Part shown: positions 24,177 through 35,300 of the stretch, one piece after another
Layout: each line of letters opens with the position of its first letter
How positions within the stretch are numbered: the stretch's first letter is position 1
Source of the DNA: Liopterus haemorrhoidalis
Lineage: Eukaryota; Arthropoda; Insecta; Coleoptera; Dytiscidae
DNA length: 64,000 bases
Assembly (NCBI GenBank): GCA_963971575.1
Contig: OZ020612.1
Location: 67,949,869 to 68,013,868, forward strand
Reading direction: 5' to 3'
The notes under the pieces: model-generated
What the model was told of the DNA's origin: nothing
The model's input: the letters and a program-made list of their open reading frames with translations, nothing else
The model's database searches: none
Program-made: the position numbers and the translations under genes

Positions 24177-24368
24177 TTAATTAGACAATCACTTTGAAAC
24201 AAATCCCCAGAAAAAGCCCATTTAGGCATCAAAATTAAGGGAAATATGTTTTCTAAATATTTTAAAATTTTAATATAAAATATATAAAATATGGAAGATC
24301 CAGGCCCCAGTACTTCGAAACATAGTTGAAAATATTGTTTAGTACTTATTACTTATTAGTTATTGTTC

Positions 24369-24465
24369 TGTAGCATTCATTATTTTTCATATATTCCATG
24401 AGCATAAAAGCATCAATGTTGGGTAAATTATCACTCTGAGCCCTAACAAAATCTTTATCTGCCAT
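24369..24465 (-). pseudogene. Duplicated first exon, truncated copy
   Basis: Minus-strand ATG at 24465 opens MADKDFVRAQSDNLPNIDAF, then MLMEYMKNNECYR. Homology to the copy at 24875-25005 ends within the codon after CY, so the 3' half of the exon is lost. This copy keeps GAA (Glu) where the other has a stop. I do not recognise the protein family with confidence. Confidence 0.55.
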
Positions 24466-24874
24466 TTTAATAATAAATGCGTGAAAAATTGTTTAAAAAC
24501 AAATACAAAACTCGTGACGTGTGACGTCATACCCCTTCTAACTGACGTATGACACTACTAGCTTACCGGAGTACATAGTCTGTTGTGAACTTATTTGTTT
24601 GTATAACTTTTATAGGTTATGTAAAGTTAGAGTGATTTTAATTAAAATAAAGTATAATTCTATAAAAACAATTTATACATGTTTACCGAATTAAATTTTA
24701 TATTAAAATAGATAACTTATATTGCAGTATTTCAATTATGTCTCTAACGTTTTGTAACTTCATGTAAACAATGTAGTAAAATTCTGACATCTAAATTACA
24801 TAAATATTTACATTTTACAGAGTTGCAGCGTATGTTTACCTAAAGTTATAGAATATAAAATAAAAATTACTTAC

Positions 24875-25005
24875 AGGTCTGCTTTGACACCACGTATTTC
24901 TTCAGCACTGTAGCATTAATTATTTTTCATATATTCCATGAGCATAAAAGCATCAATGTTGGGTAAATTATCACTCTGAGCCCTAACAAAATCTTTATCT
25001 GCCAT
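24875..25005 (-). pseudogene. Duplicated first exon, longer copy with a stop codon
   Basis: ATG at 25005, the same MADKDFVRAQSDNLPNIDAF start, an in-frame TAA at codon 30, then CYSAEEIRGVKAD to a donor CT|GTAAGT at 24875. The donor and the conserved frame on both sides of the stop say this was a real 131-nt first exon. Downstream exons are not visible on the minus strand nearby. Confidence 0.55.
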
Positions 25006-25139
25006 TTTAATAATAAATGCGTGAAAAATTGTTTAAAAACAAATACAAAACTCTCGAACAATACAATATACATACATGTAAAGATTATGTTGTAGCTGTA
25101 TCCGTGACGTGTAACCCCTATCGTTTGACGTCATACTCA

Positions 25140-25908
25140 GTCGTTTTTACTCGGCAACCTTCGCGCCGTGGTCGGCTTATTTCAAATTTACAATATTTTA
25201 ATTAAAAAATTTGGCTATAATATTAATTAAAATGTGATTTTTGTTTTGTTAGGTGACATAACTAACATTAACCTATCAAAATAATGTAGTTTTAAGGAAA
25301 TATAAATTTTATGCGTATCCCATATTAAGCTTAATTCGTGCTTATCTATAAAAACCTCAAAGTCAAAACTGGTTGATTACAATACCTCCCCTGTATAACT
25401 GACGGTAAATATTAAAATCGATTAGAGTTCAATTTGGATGTTTAAATGGGTCTAAACTCTTGTAGGGAAATTTAATAACCAAGGTGTATCCCAGGATTAA
25501 ATAGTATTAAATCCTGGTTCTTCCTATTAACAATAGCGGTGCGTGTTATTAATATATCAATCAAAGGCGCGTGGGGATTGTTCTATTGAAATCAAAACAA
25601 CAATACCTTGTAACGAACAATACTTTTCATGTAATTCTGCATTTCTCAGTACCGAAAGAAAGGCTTAGAAAATACGTCCACTTATAAATTCCAAGCAAGT
25701 ATATTATTTGATACTTCAAACATGATTATATAAAAAATACATTTCTTGTAGAATATTTAAATTGTCATGTACGGTTTTAAATAAAATTCCTTTGATAGGT
25801 TCTGTGTTAAACCTTTGTTATTACTGTCTGAAAGAGGTAGGCGATTACAGTGGCTAAAGAGATGAAACAGGACAATGTTAATATTTTGAAAAAGATGGAA
25901 GGATTAAG
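25140..25908. other. No recognisable gene
   Basis: AT-rich intergenic sequence. Confidence 0.3.
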
Positions 25909-25916
25909 GTGTAGAG

Positions 25917-26437
25917 CAGCGTTTCTCAACCGGGGGGCCGCGAAGTCATATAAGATCGAAGCATGAAATTATAATAGAAAAACGCTCAATTTTGCAAGAT
26001 ATATTCATAAATATATGACATTTATATTCATTAAAATATACCTTTTAAACATAAATAAAATAAATTATACTTATTTTGACAACTAATTTAAACCAATTAA
26101 ATCGATTGTAACACTTGTAAATAAAAATACTTGCAAGCCATTATAGGTAACCGTAACAGATATTAAAAACATGTTTATGTAAAAGTTGTTTCTTTTCAAA
26201 ATCTTTATCCAAATATACCCAACACGCCATACGTTCCTATATAAAAAATCGAAGTTGTCCTTGATATTCTGTACTTCCGGTTTATTCCGGAAAATTTAAA
26301 TACTACTATCCAATTATTTGGGTAAACTGATCACCAAATTTTTATTCCAACTTGCTCACACATCGTCTTTTCGAGAAAAATCGTGTTTCCTCTATCTTGA
26401 TACACCTTATGATCTCTCCCTCTCTCTCTCTCTCTCG

Positions 26438-26477
<40 letters not shown>

Positions 26478-26716
26478 TAAGGGATTTATTGTTTAAATAA
26501 AACTCAAGTTGTTCACAGACTATTTTATTCTAGGTATTCACTCTTACAACGTAAGAAAACATCTGATATCTCTATATCAAATTCTACGTGTGTTTTATAA
26601 AAACCAATTAGTGTAATGAGCCGTCATCATTATCGTTAATGAGTCGTCATCATTAGGATTGCATCTAGATAACATTTTATGGTGACGTAACAGGGCTTCG
26701 TGGAAGGCTAGATGCT

Positions 26717-26773
<57 letters not shown>

Positions 26774-26837
26774 GGGCCGCAGACAATATTTACGTTATTT
26801 TGGGGGGCCCCATGCCAGAAAAGGTTGAGAAACACTG
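25917..26837. mobile_element. Non-autonomous hAT element, 921 bp, with microsatellites
   Basis: TIR-like ends CAGCGTTTCTCAACCGGGGG and AAGGTTGAGAAACACTG. Identical 8-bp TSDs GTGTAGAG (25909-25916 and 26838-26845). Inside are (TC)n at 26405-26436, (TA)n at 26440-26468 and a longer (TA)n at 26719-26770. No transposase. Confidence 0.92.
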
Positions 26838-26877
26838 GTGTAGAGAATATTGAGACCTTCCACTTAACAGATAGACA

Positions 26878-27213
26878 GTGGCGAATTAAGTTGCTTGGGG
26901 GCCCTGGGCGGCAAAATTACCATAATTTCGTTGTGCCTCGGGTGAGCTCGGGCTAACGAAGTAATCTGATTGGTTCTTTGTTAAATGGTATTTTCAGCTG
27001 TGAATTAGAATACAGTTTTTATATTTTAAAACCCATTGTTTACCATTATGCAGTGGCGAATTAAGTTGTTTGGGGCCCTGGGCGGTAAAATTAAAATGGG
27101 CCCTCTATTATTTTAAATAGAATGGAAATATTTGTATATAGACTTCAGCAGCCCCCCCGGCTTCGCGGGCCCCGGGCGGCCCCTCAGTCCGCCCACTGCT
27201 TAATTCGCCTCTG
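26878..27213. mobile_element. Tandem or nested hAT-like MITEs
   Basis: CAGTGGCGAATTAAGTTG starts occur at about 26877 and 27052, and a single complementary end CTTAATTCGCCTCTG lies at 27199-27213. Both starts are followed by G-rich CCCTGGGCGG segments. No clean TSD was found, so the arrangement could be nested or recombined. Confidence 0.6.
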
Positions 27214-27349
27214 GGCTAGAGTCAGAAATCACTTGGACATACATACAACTTGGCCAATTTTCTTTCAGAATGTCATTTCCAGTTTTATTATTTTGATTCT
27301 GTTTTTTATTTCTAAAACTTTTGATTTTATTTAATTTTTATTTATTTTA

Positions 27350-27428
27350 TTTCCTGGATCGGCTGCGGAGCCTCTGAGAAGTGCACGCGGAGCAGTAAGG
27401 GCTCTGCGGAGCACAGGTTGGGAACCGC
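27350..27428. mobile_element. hAT-like 3' end
   Basis: The GCGGAGCCTCTGAG ... CTCTGCGGAGCACAGG segment ends TTGGGAACCGCTG. It is the right-hand end of the family whose left-hand end lies at 28553. Confidence 0.55.
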
Positions 27429-27683
27429 TGATATAAATGATAGATAAGACGTAAGTATTAGTTTATAAAGATTAAAAAAGGGGCAGGCTAACATTTCATC
27501 GGTTCTGAGCCTTTTTGTGGACTGTCTTTTTTTTAACTTTTTTTGCCGAAAATGTCAAAATTTTAGACCGTAACTCAAAACTGACCATATATTTGTGATC
27601 TAAGGCTAAAAATATATGTATACCAATTTTCAAAAAAAAAAAAAAAAATCTTCCAAAATTTTGAAAATTTTGGTCCAAATTTT

Positions 27684-28545
27684 TTTGACTCCGATTTTCA
27701 CCAAAATATAGTTTTAGGCTAATTTTGGGGTGAGGATTATGAAAAAAATATTTAAAAAATTCATGCTTTCCTAGTTTTTGAGTTAGATCTGATTTAGGTC
27801 AGTTTTTTGCCTATAATTCCAAAACTTTTGCCCAAACTTCAAAATGGACCAAATTTTCTTGATCTCTGATCAAAAATACATGTTTGTACCAATTTTCAAT
27901 AAAATCTGAGACAAAAAATTTTTACTCTAAAATTGAAAAAAACGTAAGGGGTACCCCTTACGATTTTTTCGATTTTTGGCCATTTTCAAGGATTTTGGAT
28001 TACTGCCCCTACAAAACTTAATATTATGTTTATTTTAGCCCAATTTTTTTCTTAGACTAAACACTGTAGTAGAATTTTAAAATTTCAAACCGCATATTTA
28101 TATCCCTAACCATTTTTTAGTTAGAAATTTTCGAAATTTTCAAAAAAAATAAATAAAAATTAAAAAACTTCAAAAAAATTTTTTGTTTCAAAATCTGGTT
28201 ACAAGTAAATTAGGACCTCAAGATTTCAAAAATTTCAACCGCAGGTCTTTATTGCATTTCGTTTTTGAGATATATCCATGCGAAGATGAATATTTCTATA
28301 AATCACGCCTTATTAAAATTTGTCATAATTTTAAAATACGCAAAACGAATAAGGCCTCAAATTTTTTCTAGACTAAATAAACTACAAGGAATCCAAAAAT
28401 TTCAACCGCTGGTCGCTATCTCTAACCATTTTTGAGTTGTGATTTTTTTTTATTTTACAATTTTCACAAATAATGTAAACTATGCCATTCAAAATATTTT
28501 CATTATCTCAAAACGTTTTAAGCGATTAAAGCCCCAATTTTTCTC
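27684..28545. repeat. Degenerate ~165-bp repeat family, copy B
   Basis: Co-linear with copy A (382-1377) from TTTGACTCCGATTTT onwards, including the AAGGGGTACCCCTT kernel and the TTTCTAGACTAAATAAACTA units, but one tandem unit shorter. Non-coding. Confidence 0.75.
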
Positions 28546-28552
28546 TAGACCA

Positions 28553-28900
28553 GTGGTTCCCAACCTTTTTTACTTGCGGAGCCCTTTTTTAATCAATTTC
28601 TTTCCCCTGAATCAATTTCTATGACGGAGAAAATCAAATCGAAGAAATATTAAATATTTTATAAAAGTTATAATTTTAAATATTCCTTGAATTATCAATT
28701 CAAATATTTACTTAACACTATCATCAAAATTCAAGTTAAAAACGCATTTCCAAAAATCCAAACCAATATTTAAATTCTAAGAACAATATACTGAAAATAA
28801 ATAAAATTTATCAACATTCAATACGTTCCTCATTTCAAAATTCACAGCGAACATCTGCTTAATGTTTTTATTTTGTACTCCCCTCTCGCCCCCCCCCCTA
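28553..28900. mobile_element. hAT-like 5' end, 3' boundary not found
   Basis: Begins CAGTGGTTCCCAACCTTTTT directly after CTCTAGAC, a nnnTAnnn site. GCGGAGCCC follows. No matching right end exists before the Traf4 leader, so the copy is truncated or has lost its end. Confidence 0.5.
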
Positions 28901-29128
28901 TTACTGAGTATATTCCCCCACCACACTTAAGACCAGCTGGAGAGTTGGAGAAGTGGAAAGGCCAACGGAAGGCCGACAATTCCTCAAAGAAAATTCAGTT
29001 TATCATCAACGTTAGAGGGAAGTGGTTGTATAAAATTTAAACAAAAAAATTGTGATTTTTGTGTTAGTGTAGTGATTATTCTAACTTTTATAACTGAAAT
29101 TTATGTGTGAGTGATATTATTCGTGAAA

Positions 29129-29332
29129 ATGGTTCGAAGTTTAGCACAGTGGACAAAGACATTAAGTTTTCCAGCGAGAATTTCACCGAATAAACACCAA
29201 AAGGAAAGCGTTATTAACGTTCATCCGGTTATAACGAACGTTACTCCTAGTCCAAGTAATTCAAGTTTATCTCAACCCTGCCAAGAAAATAATAAAATTA
29301 ACAGCCTCATGAATTCTTCACCAGTTTCAGAG
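29129..29332 (+). CDS. Traf4: Predicted first coding exon of Traf4
   Basis: ATG at 29129 in a good Kozak context (GTGAAAATGG) opens 68 codons ending at a donor AG|GTAGGT. The phase-0 end fits the phase-0 acceptor at 43352, giving a join ...SPVSE-IYPDPE. IYPDPE is exactly where the zinc-finger region of TRAF4 proteins begins. The peptide is rich in Ser, Asn and Pro with a basic start (MVRSLAQWTKTLSF), consistent with a disordered N-terminus replacing the RING. The sequence just upstream (about 28930-29128) is not obviously repetitive and could be 5' UTR. The assignment rests on phase, strand and the lack of any other candidate. The 14-kb intron is the main doubt. Confidence 0.72.
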
Positions 29333-32300
29333 GTAGGTTTTAAAAAATTGTAACTCAAAATTGGAGATAAACAGACCAATTCTGTAACTCAGTTACTATG
29401 ATCATTGTAACTAAATTTGTCTCTATGAGCAAGGTCAGTTACTATCATGAATGAAAGTCATTATACTTTTTATAATATTTTATCTTGTAGTAACGTTACT
29501 ACACAGTAAATTTTTACAGAATTGATCTGATTGTATTGGTGACTGAATATTTGGTATATTTATGGTTTAATTAGGTAGTAAAAAAATAGGGCCTCCTTTC
29601 ATAAATTAATTTTTGATTGACATCACTTTTGAAAATATTGCAAATTTATCATTGATTTCCGTTTGTCCAATTTTTTTCAAAAAATTATATCTCTAGAATG
29701 GTTGGAAATACAGAGTTGCGGTTGAAATATTTGGATTCAATATAGTTTATTTAGTTTGTAAATAAATTGGGACCTCCTTTGTTGAAGCTGTTTTTGATTG
29801 ACACTACACTGAAAGTTGTCTTAAATAATTATCGCCGATTATCGTTAATGTTTTTTCAAAATCTCATATCTTGAAAATGGTTGGCGAAAGGGATTTACTG
29901 CTTGAATTTTTAGAATCCTCATAGTTTGTTTAGTTTATGAAAAAAAATGGGGCCTCCCTTCTTAAAGCTGTTTTTTATTGACACCCGTTTCAAAAAATAC
30001 CCTAGAAATTCTTCACCGATTTTTTGAAATAATTTTAACATGGTTAGAGATAGAGACGGTGCGGTTTTAATTTTTGGATTCTTCATTATTTACTTATTTT
30101 ATTAATAAGTTAGGGCCTCCTTTCTTAAAGCTGTTTCTGACTGAGTTGTCTAAAATATTAATTACTGTTAGTGTTTTTTCAAAAAATCATATCTCGAAAA
30201 TGGTTGGAGGTAGAGATTTACAATTTAAATTTTTGGAATTCACATAGTTTTTTTGATTTATGAAAACAATGGGGCCTCTCTTCTTAAAGCTGTTGACACC
30301 ACTTTGAAAAACTATCTTAGAAATTCTTCACAGATATTTTTCAAAAAATTACCATCCGAAAATGGTTATAGATAGCGACGTGCGGTTTTAATTTTTGGAT
30401 TTCCCATTATTTATTTATTATGTAAATAAATTGGGGCCCCCCTTGTTCAAGTGGATTTTAGTTATAATCAGTTTGAATATGGTCTCGTACAGATTAAATG
30501 TATACAAATATGTAAATTTTCAAATAATTCAAATTTTGTTTGAAATAAAAATAATTTTCATAATGTATAGATGAAATCTGAAGTCATTTTGCTAAAGGAA
30601 TATTTGATTGGTATCTCAAAATAGTCCCCTAAAAATAGAATTCATAATACAAATTATGGAAACCTTGAAAAGAATTTTATATATTTTTTCATGACATAAT
30701 TATCCAGAATTTACTTTCATTTGTTTTTGAATCCGGTATTACAAAATTTAATTAAAATCGAAATAATAATTAAGAACCGAATATTTCAAAAGACCTAAAG
30801 AAAGATGGAAACTAAAAAATATAGTGTGGTGTAGGACTTTGGCAATTAGGAGCAAATTTGGCTTAGTTAATTGACAAGTAATGTCTACAGACCGGACAAA
30901 TATATGCCATGACCAATTAAAAATCTAATTATCCAGTATCCCAAAGCGTACTTTTAAAAATAATAATATGTCATGTGAATCAAACACATGTCTCTTTTAT
31001 GATTAAAAAGTACGCTTATGGATACTGAAAAGTTAGATTTTTAATTGGTTATTGCATATGTTTGTCCGGTTTTTTCGATACATATTTTACCGTTTCGCTT
31101 GATTTTATTAATTTAAAAAATATATTAGTATAGGTATAGAATGTAGATAATTAATTGTTATCGAACATACTTGTTTTATGATTAATATTTGCATCTTATT
31201 ATAACGTGTTTATAATGTATTTTTTATCTGTAGTTGGCCCCTTTACAGTCTTTTATCATCGCTCACACGTTTGTTACGGTTTTTGAACAAATTTAACTTT
31301 TTGTGTTCGTCTTTGCAAGTGTCTTTTATTTTTATTTTAATGAAGAATGTCCGAAATATGGAAACTCCATTCCTAAATATCTTAAAAATCTTAAAATTGC
31401 CCAATTCAAAAAGCGACTCCGCCAACAAATGGTCCCAATGTGAACTACATGGATCAATCCGTGTTCAATTAGACTAGGTATTGCACTAAGTAAACAATAT
31501 TATTATTTGTTAAAATTAAAAAATTGTATGTTCTCGATTGTCTACTAAATTGTAAAATAACAGTAAGTTGGTAGAGCAGTGTATATTGAACCTTGCCAAT
31601 AAAGAGATTTATTATTATTATATTATAAATTCCCCCCCAGAGAAAAATTTTTAGATGTCCTAATGTTGTTACGCCCAGTGCTGTACTAGTAACATCAGCA
31701 GAGGATACACTATAAGTATATAAGTACTCGAATAACCTCGTTTAACTGAAAAAAAAAAACGAAATACCCGCCAATAACCTCGATTACAGCCCTGGTTACG
31801 CCTTTGATAAATTTAGTGTTTTACGAACACCCTGTATAGAATCATGTGATAATAGTGCTGATCATGTTATTATTGAGCAAAAACGCATTTTTCAATAGGT
31901 ATTATCTAACATTTCCTGTTATTTGACATGCTATATCAAATGTCAGGCTGCAACAATTTGGAAAAATAAGACATTGATACTGTGCGGAGCTCGTGCCCTC
32001 CAGATAAAACCGAACACGTAATCGCACTTCCCAGAAGAATGCCAACACAGCAGGATATGAAACTAATATTATTAGATAAGCAGGAAGAGCAAATATTAGG
32101 AAGCAGTAGAAAAATAAATATAGACCTATATTAGTATAAATGTGTCTCCATATTTGTTCCTTCACACCGGTATTCTGCTATTGATTTACTAAGTGGGATT
32201 TCTTAGGATCTCGTATACCAGTACTCGCTAGATCTGTCAGCTAACCTCTGCTTTTAATTCTACTCTATTGAACACATTACTTTTAAAACAATAATAAATC

Positions 32301-35300
32301 TTCATTGCTATTTTATCTACTTTTCATCTTCACGCACAATGCATCTTATTTTCGATGATTCAAATCTGATTACTCACTATTTTCTTCAGCTAATGCTTTT
32401 TTTCTTCAGCTTTTCTGCAGCTAATAATATCAGCTATGTTTACTATAAAGTAATAAACTAGTTCTTTTTATAGCTATTTTTATTTAAGAATAGAGTTAAT
32501 AGATTTTGTAGTATTATCGTTATCACAGACAAGTATTTGTCAACAGATGTCTAATACCCTTTTCACACTAGATCTTTAAGACGATTGAACTTAAACTTCC
32601 TCGATGTTTAATATCGGTTTGCTTTCACACTTGATGTTTAATTTGAAGAAGAAATCTCCATGTAAAGCTAGTATGTATTGCCAACATAATTTCATATCGT
32701 TTGAATTTATTCTGTCATTATTTTGTATATCGAGGTTAGGAGAAGTTTATTTTTTATATTTATTTAAATAATAACGCAAATAATCTTCTCATAACCTCGA
32801 TATATAAAATGATAACAGCTGAACATAGATAAAAGAAGAGAAGCACAAATTCAAGGAGTATTTTTTTATAATGGGAATTAAGTTGGCAATGCGAGCGAAG
32901 TTTAAGACGCAGATCTCTGTCTTAAACATCGGTCGTGTTTAGACGAGGCTGTACGGTTTCACATTAGCGTTTAAAGATACATTCACTTAAACATCCGATC
33001 TTAAAGATCTAGTGTGAAAAGGGTATAAGGAGGAAAATGGGTATTAAATAGGGTGACCATTCGTCCCGCTTTTTGCTGGACTGTCCCGCATTTTGATTGG
33101 GTGTCTGGCATTAAGATGCGTCCCGCAAAAGTCCCGCATTGTAACTTGTACTTGAGGACCTTTTTTTGCGCTTCACTAGGATTTTTGGAGGTGAGGACTT
33201 TTTTTTGCTCTTCATTGGATTTGGGAGGTGAGGACCTTTTTTTCCTTGCTCTTCACTTGGATTTGAGAGGTGAGGACCTTTTTTTTTTGCTCCTCACTTG
33301 GATTTGGGAGGTGAGGATTTTTTTCCCCTTGCTCTTCACTTGGATTTGAGAGGTGAGGACCTTTTTTTTTGCTCTTCACTTGGATTTTGGGAGGTGAGGA
33401 CTTTTTTTTTTCTCTTCACTTGGATTTGGGAGATGAGGACCTTTATTTTGCTCCGTCCCGCATTGCCTTCTTAAGAAAAAGGTCACCCTATGTTTGTTGG
33501 AAATGCTGTTCACTTTTGTAAAAACAAACTAAGAGAAAATTTTGATTTTAATAGTTTGCACCTGAAAAATTGGGTAACCAGACAACTGGGACTGTAAAAC
33601 AATTCGGTCCGTTCACAATTGGGGCTTTTCACAACTTTGGGAGGCGAGGACCTTTTTTTGCTCTTCACTTATATTTGGGAAGTGACGACCTTTTTTTGCT
33701 CCGTCCCGCATTGCCTTCTTAAGAAAATGGTCACCCTAGTATTAAATGACCAGAGAATATAACAAAGACCTATGATTACTTACGAACCAATTTCTGATCG
33801 GTAATAGAATGAAAGAAAATGGAAGTGGAATGCATACACACAAAAACCAAATAGTGACATCAGAGGAAAGGTAGGCCAAAAGATACGTGGAAGAAAAATG
33901 AACGTAGGTCATAACAGTATAAAATCTAATAGAATTGAATACAATGGAAGGATTTAGTAAAGACTATTTACCGTGGAAAATAATAATGTTTCAATCTAGC
34001 TTTAAACTAACTTGTTCGTTACAGTGTCAAAACCATGCAATTAACTTTAATACAAAAGACAAATATATGACAATACCTCAAATACAATATTGTACGACAC
34101 CCTATGCTCCAAGAAGAGCAACAGAAGAGATGATGATGATCCTTATCCTATTAGAATCGTTTGCCTTTCTTTCGTTTGTGATATGTAGTTATTTTTGTCG
34201 TCCATTATTAAAACTTTTGAAAAAAATCTTTGTTCCAATTAAACTAATTTGGTACTATAAAGAAATTGTCTTGTTAAAATGTGTACATATTTAAATTTTT
34301 CTAATGAACCTGTTATTACCATTTTTATTTCTCACAATTTCAAGGTTGTCGTCTGTCCCACGCTTCTCCGAATTCTAAATTTGCGACTTTAAAGATTGAA
34401 AAAAAAGAGTTCTTTTTTATATTCTATCTCTCTAGACCAGGGGTTCTTAAAGTTATGTAGTCCGAGGACCACCTGTTGAACAACATTTGTTTTGCGGACC
34501 CCATCCCTACCCTAGGGATTTTACGTCGTTCTTGATCCTTAATTTCTGGCTCAGTAATCTCATAGGCACTACGTTATAATAAATATCGGTAAAAATGTAT
34601 CGCTGGTTATTTTAATAAATGGTCTTGCGCATTTATAGAGATGAACATTTTTATTAGCATTACGAATAAAAAACGTAAAATGAATAAAAATAGTAGTAAA
34701 AAGAATTATAAAAGTTACAAATTATAATACGTTAAGCTCATACAAACATTTCTTGGTCAAATATTGGTCAAAATAGATCTTATTATGATATGTTTTCTGT
34801 AAATAATTTGCAGTTGAATAAAAATAAATAAAATTTTTCTAATTATTGTTCAGTTATGTCAATAATTAGTTAGGTAACAAATACAAAAAGTCCTAACCAT
34901 GTAGGATTTTTATTAAATGAGTTATTCGAATAAAAGCGAAAAGTTGGGGGATGTAAAGTTACAGTAGGTGGCCAAATTATTAGGGACAGCTCACCCCCCC
35001 CTGTAATTTTCAAGTTTAAATGCATTTTGTGAGAAAATAAATTGTTTTTAAATCATTTTTCTTCTATATTCTTGTTGCTGGTATCATTATTATTTTAAAA
35101 AGCGGGAGATCGCCAAAGGAATCATCACCACCAAGCGGCAAATTATAGAAACCCTTATCAGAGAGTGGCATCACAACCCTAATCTCCGACACAACGCAAA
35201 AGTCTGCATAGAAAGCATGCCCAAACGCCTGGAAGCCGCAACGCAGCAGGGGTGGCATTACAAAATATTAAGATTTTACTTAATTTGTTAAATTAACACT

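Noticed and set aside
31902..32165. Hydrophobic minus-strand open frame that might be a membrane protein
   Set aside because: Unsupported by splice sites or family similarity. Hydrophobic runs are common in AT-rich chance frames.
33935..34294. 119-codon open frame on the plus strand in Traf4 intron 1
   Set aside because: No domain, no bias against AT-rich chance codons, and no splice or promoter context. Open frames of this size are expected by chance in 64 kb.
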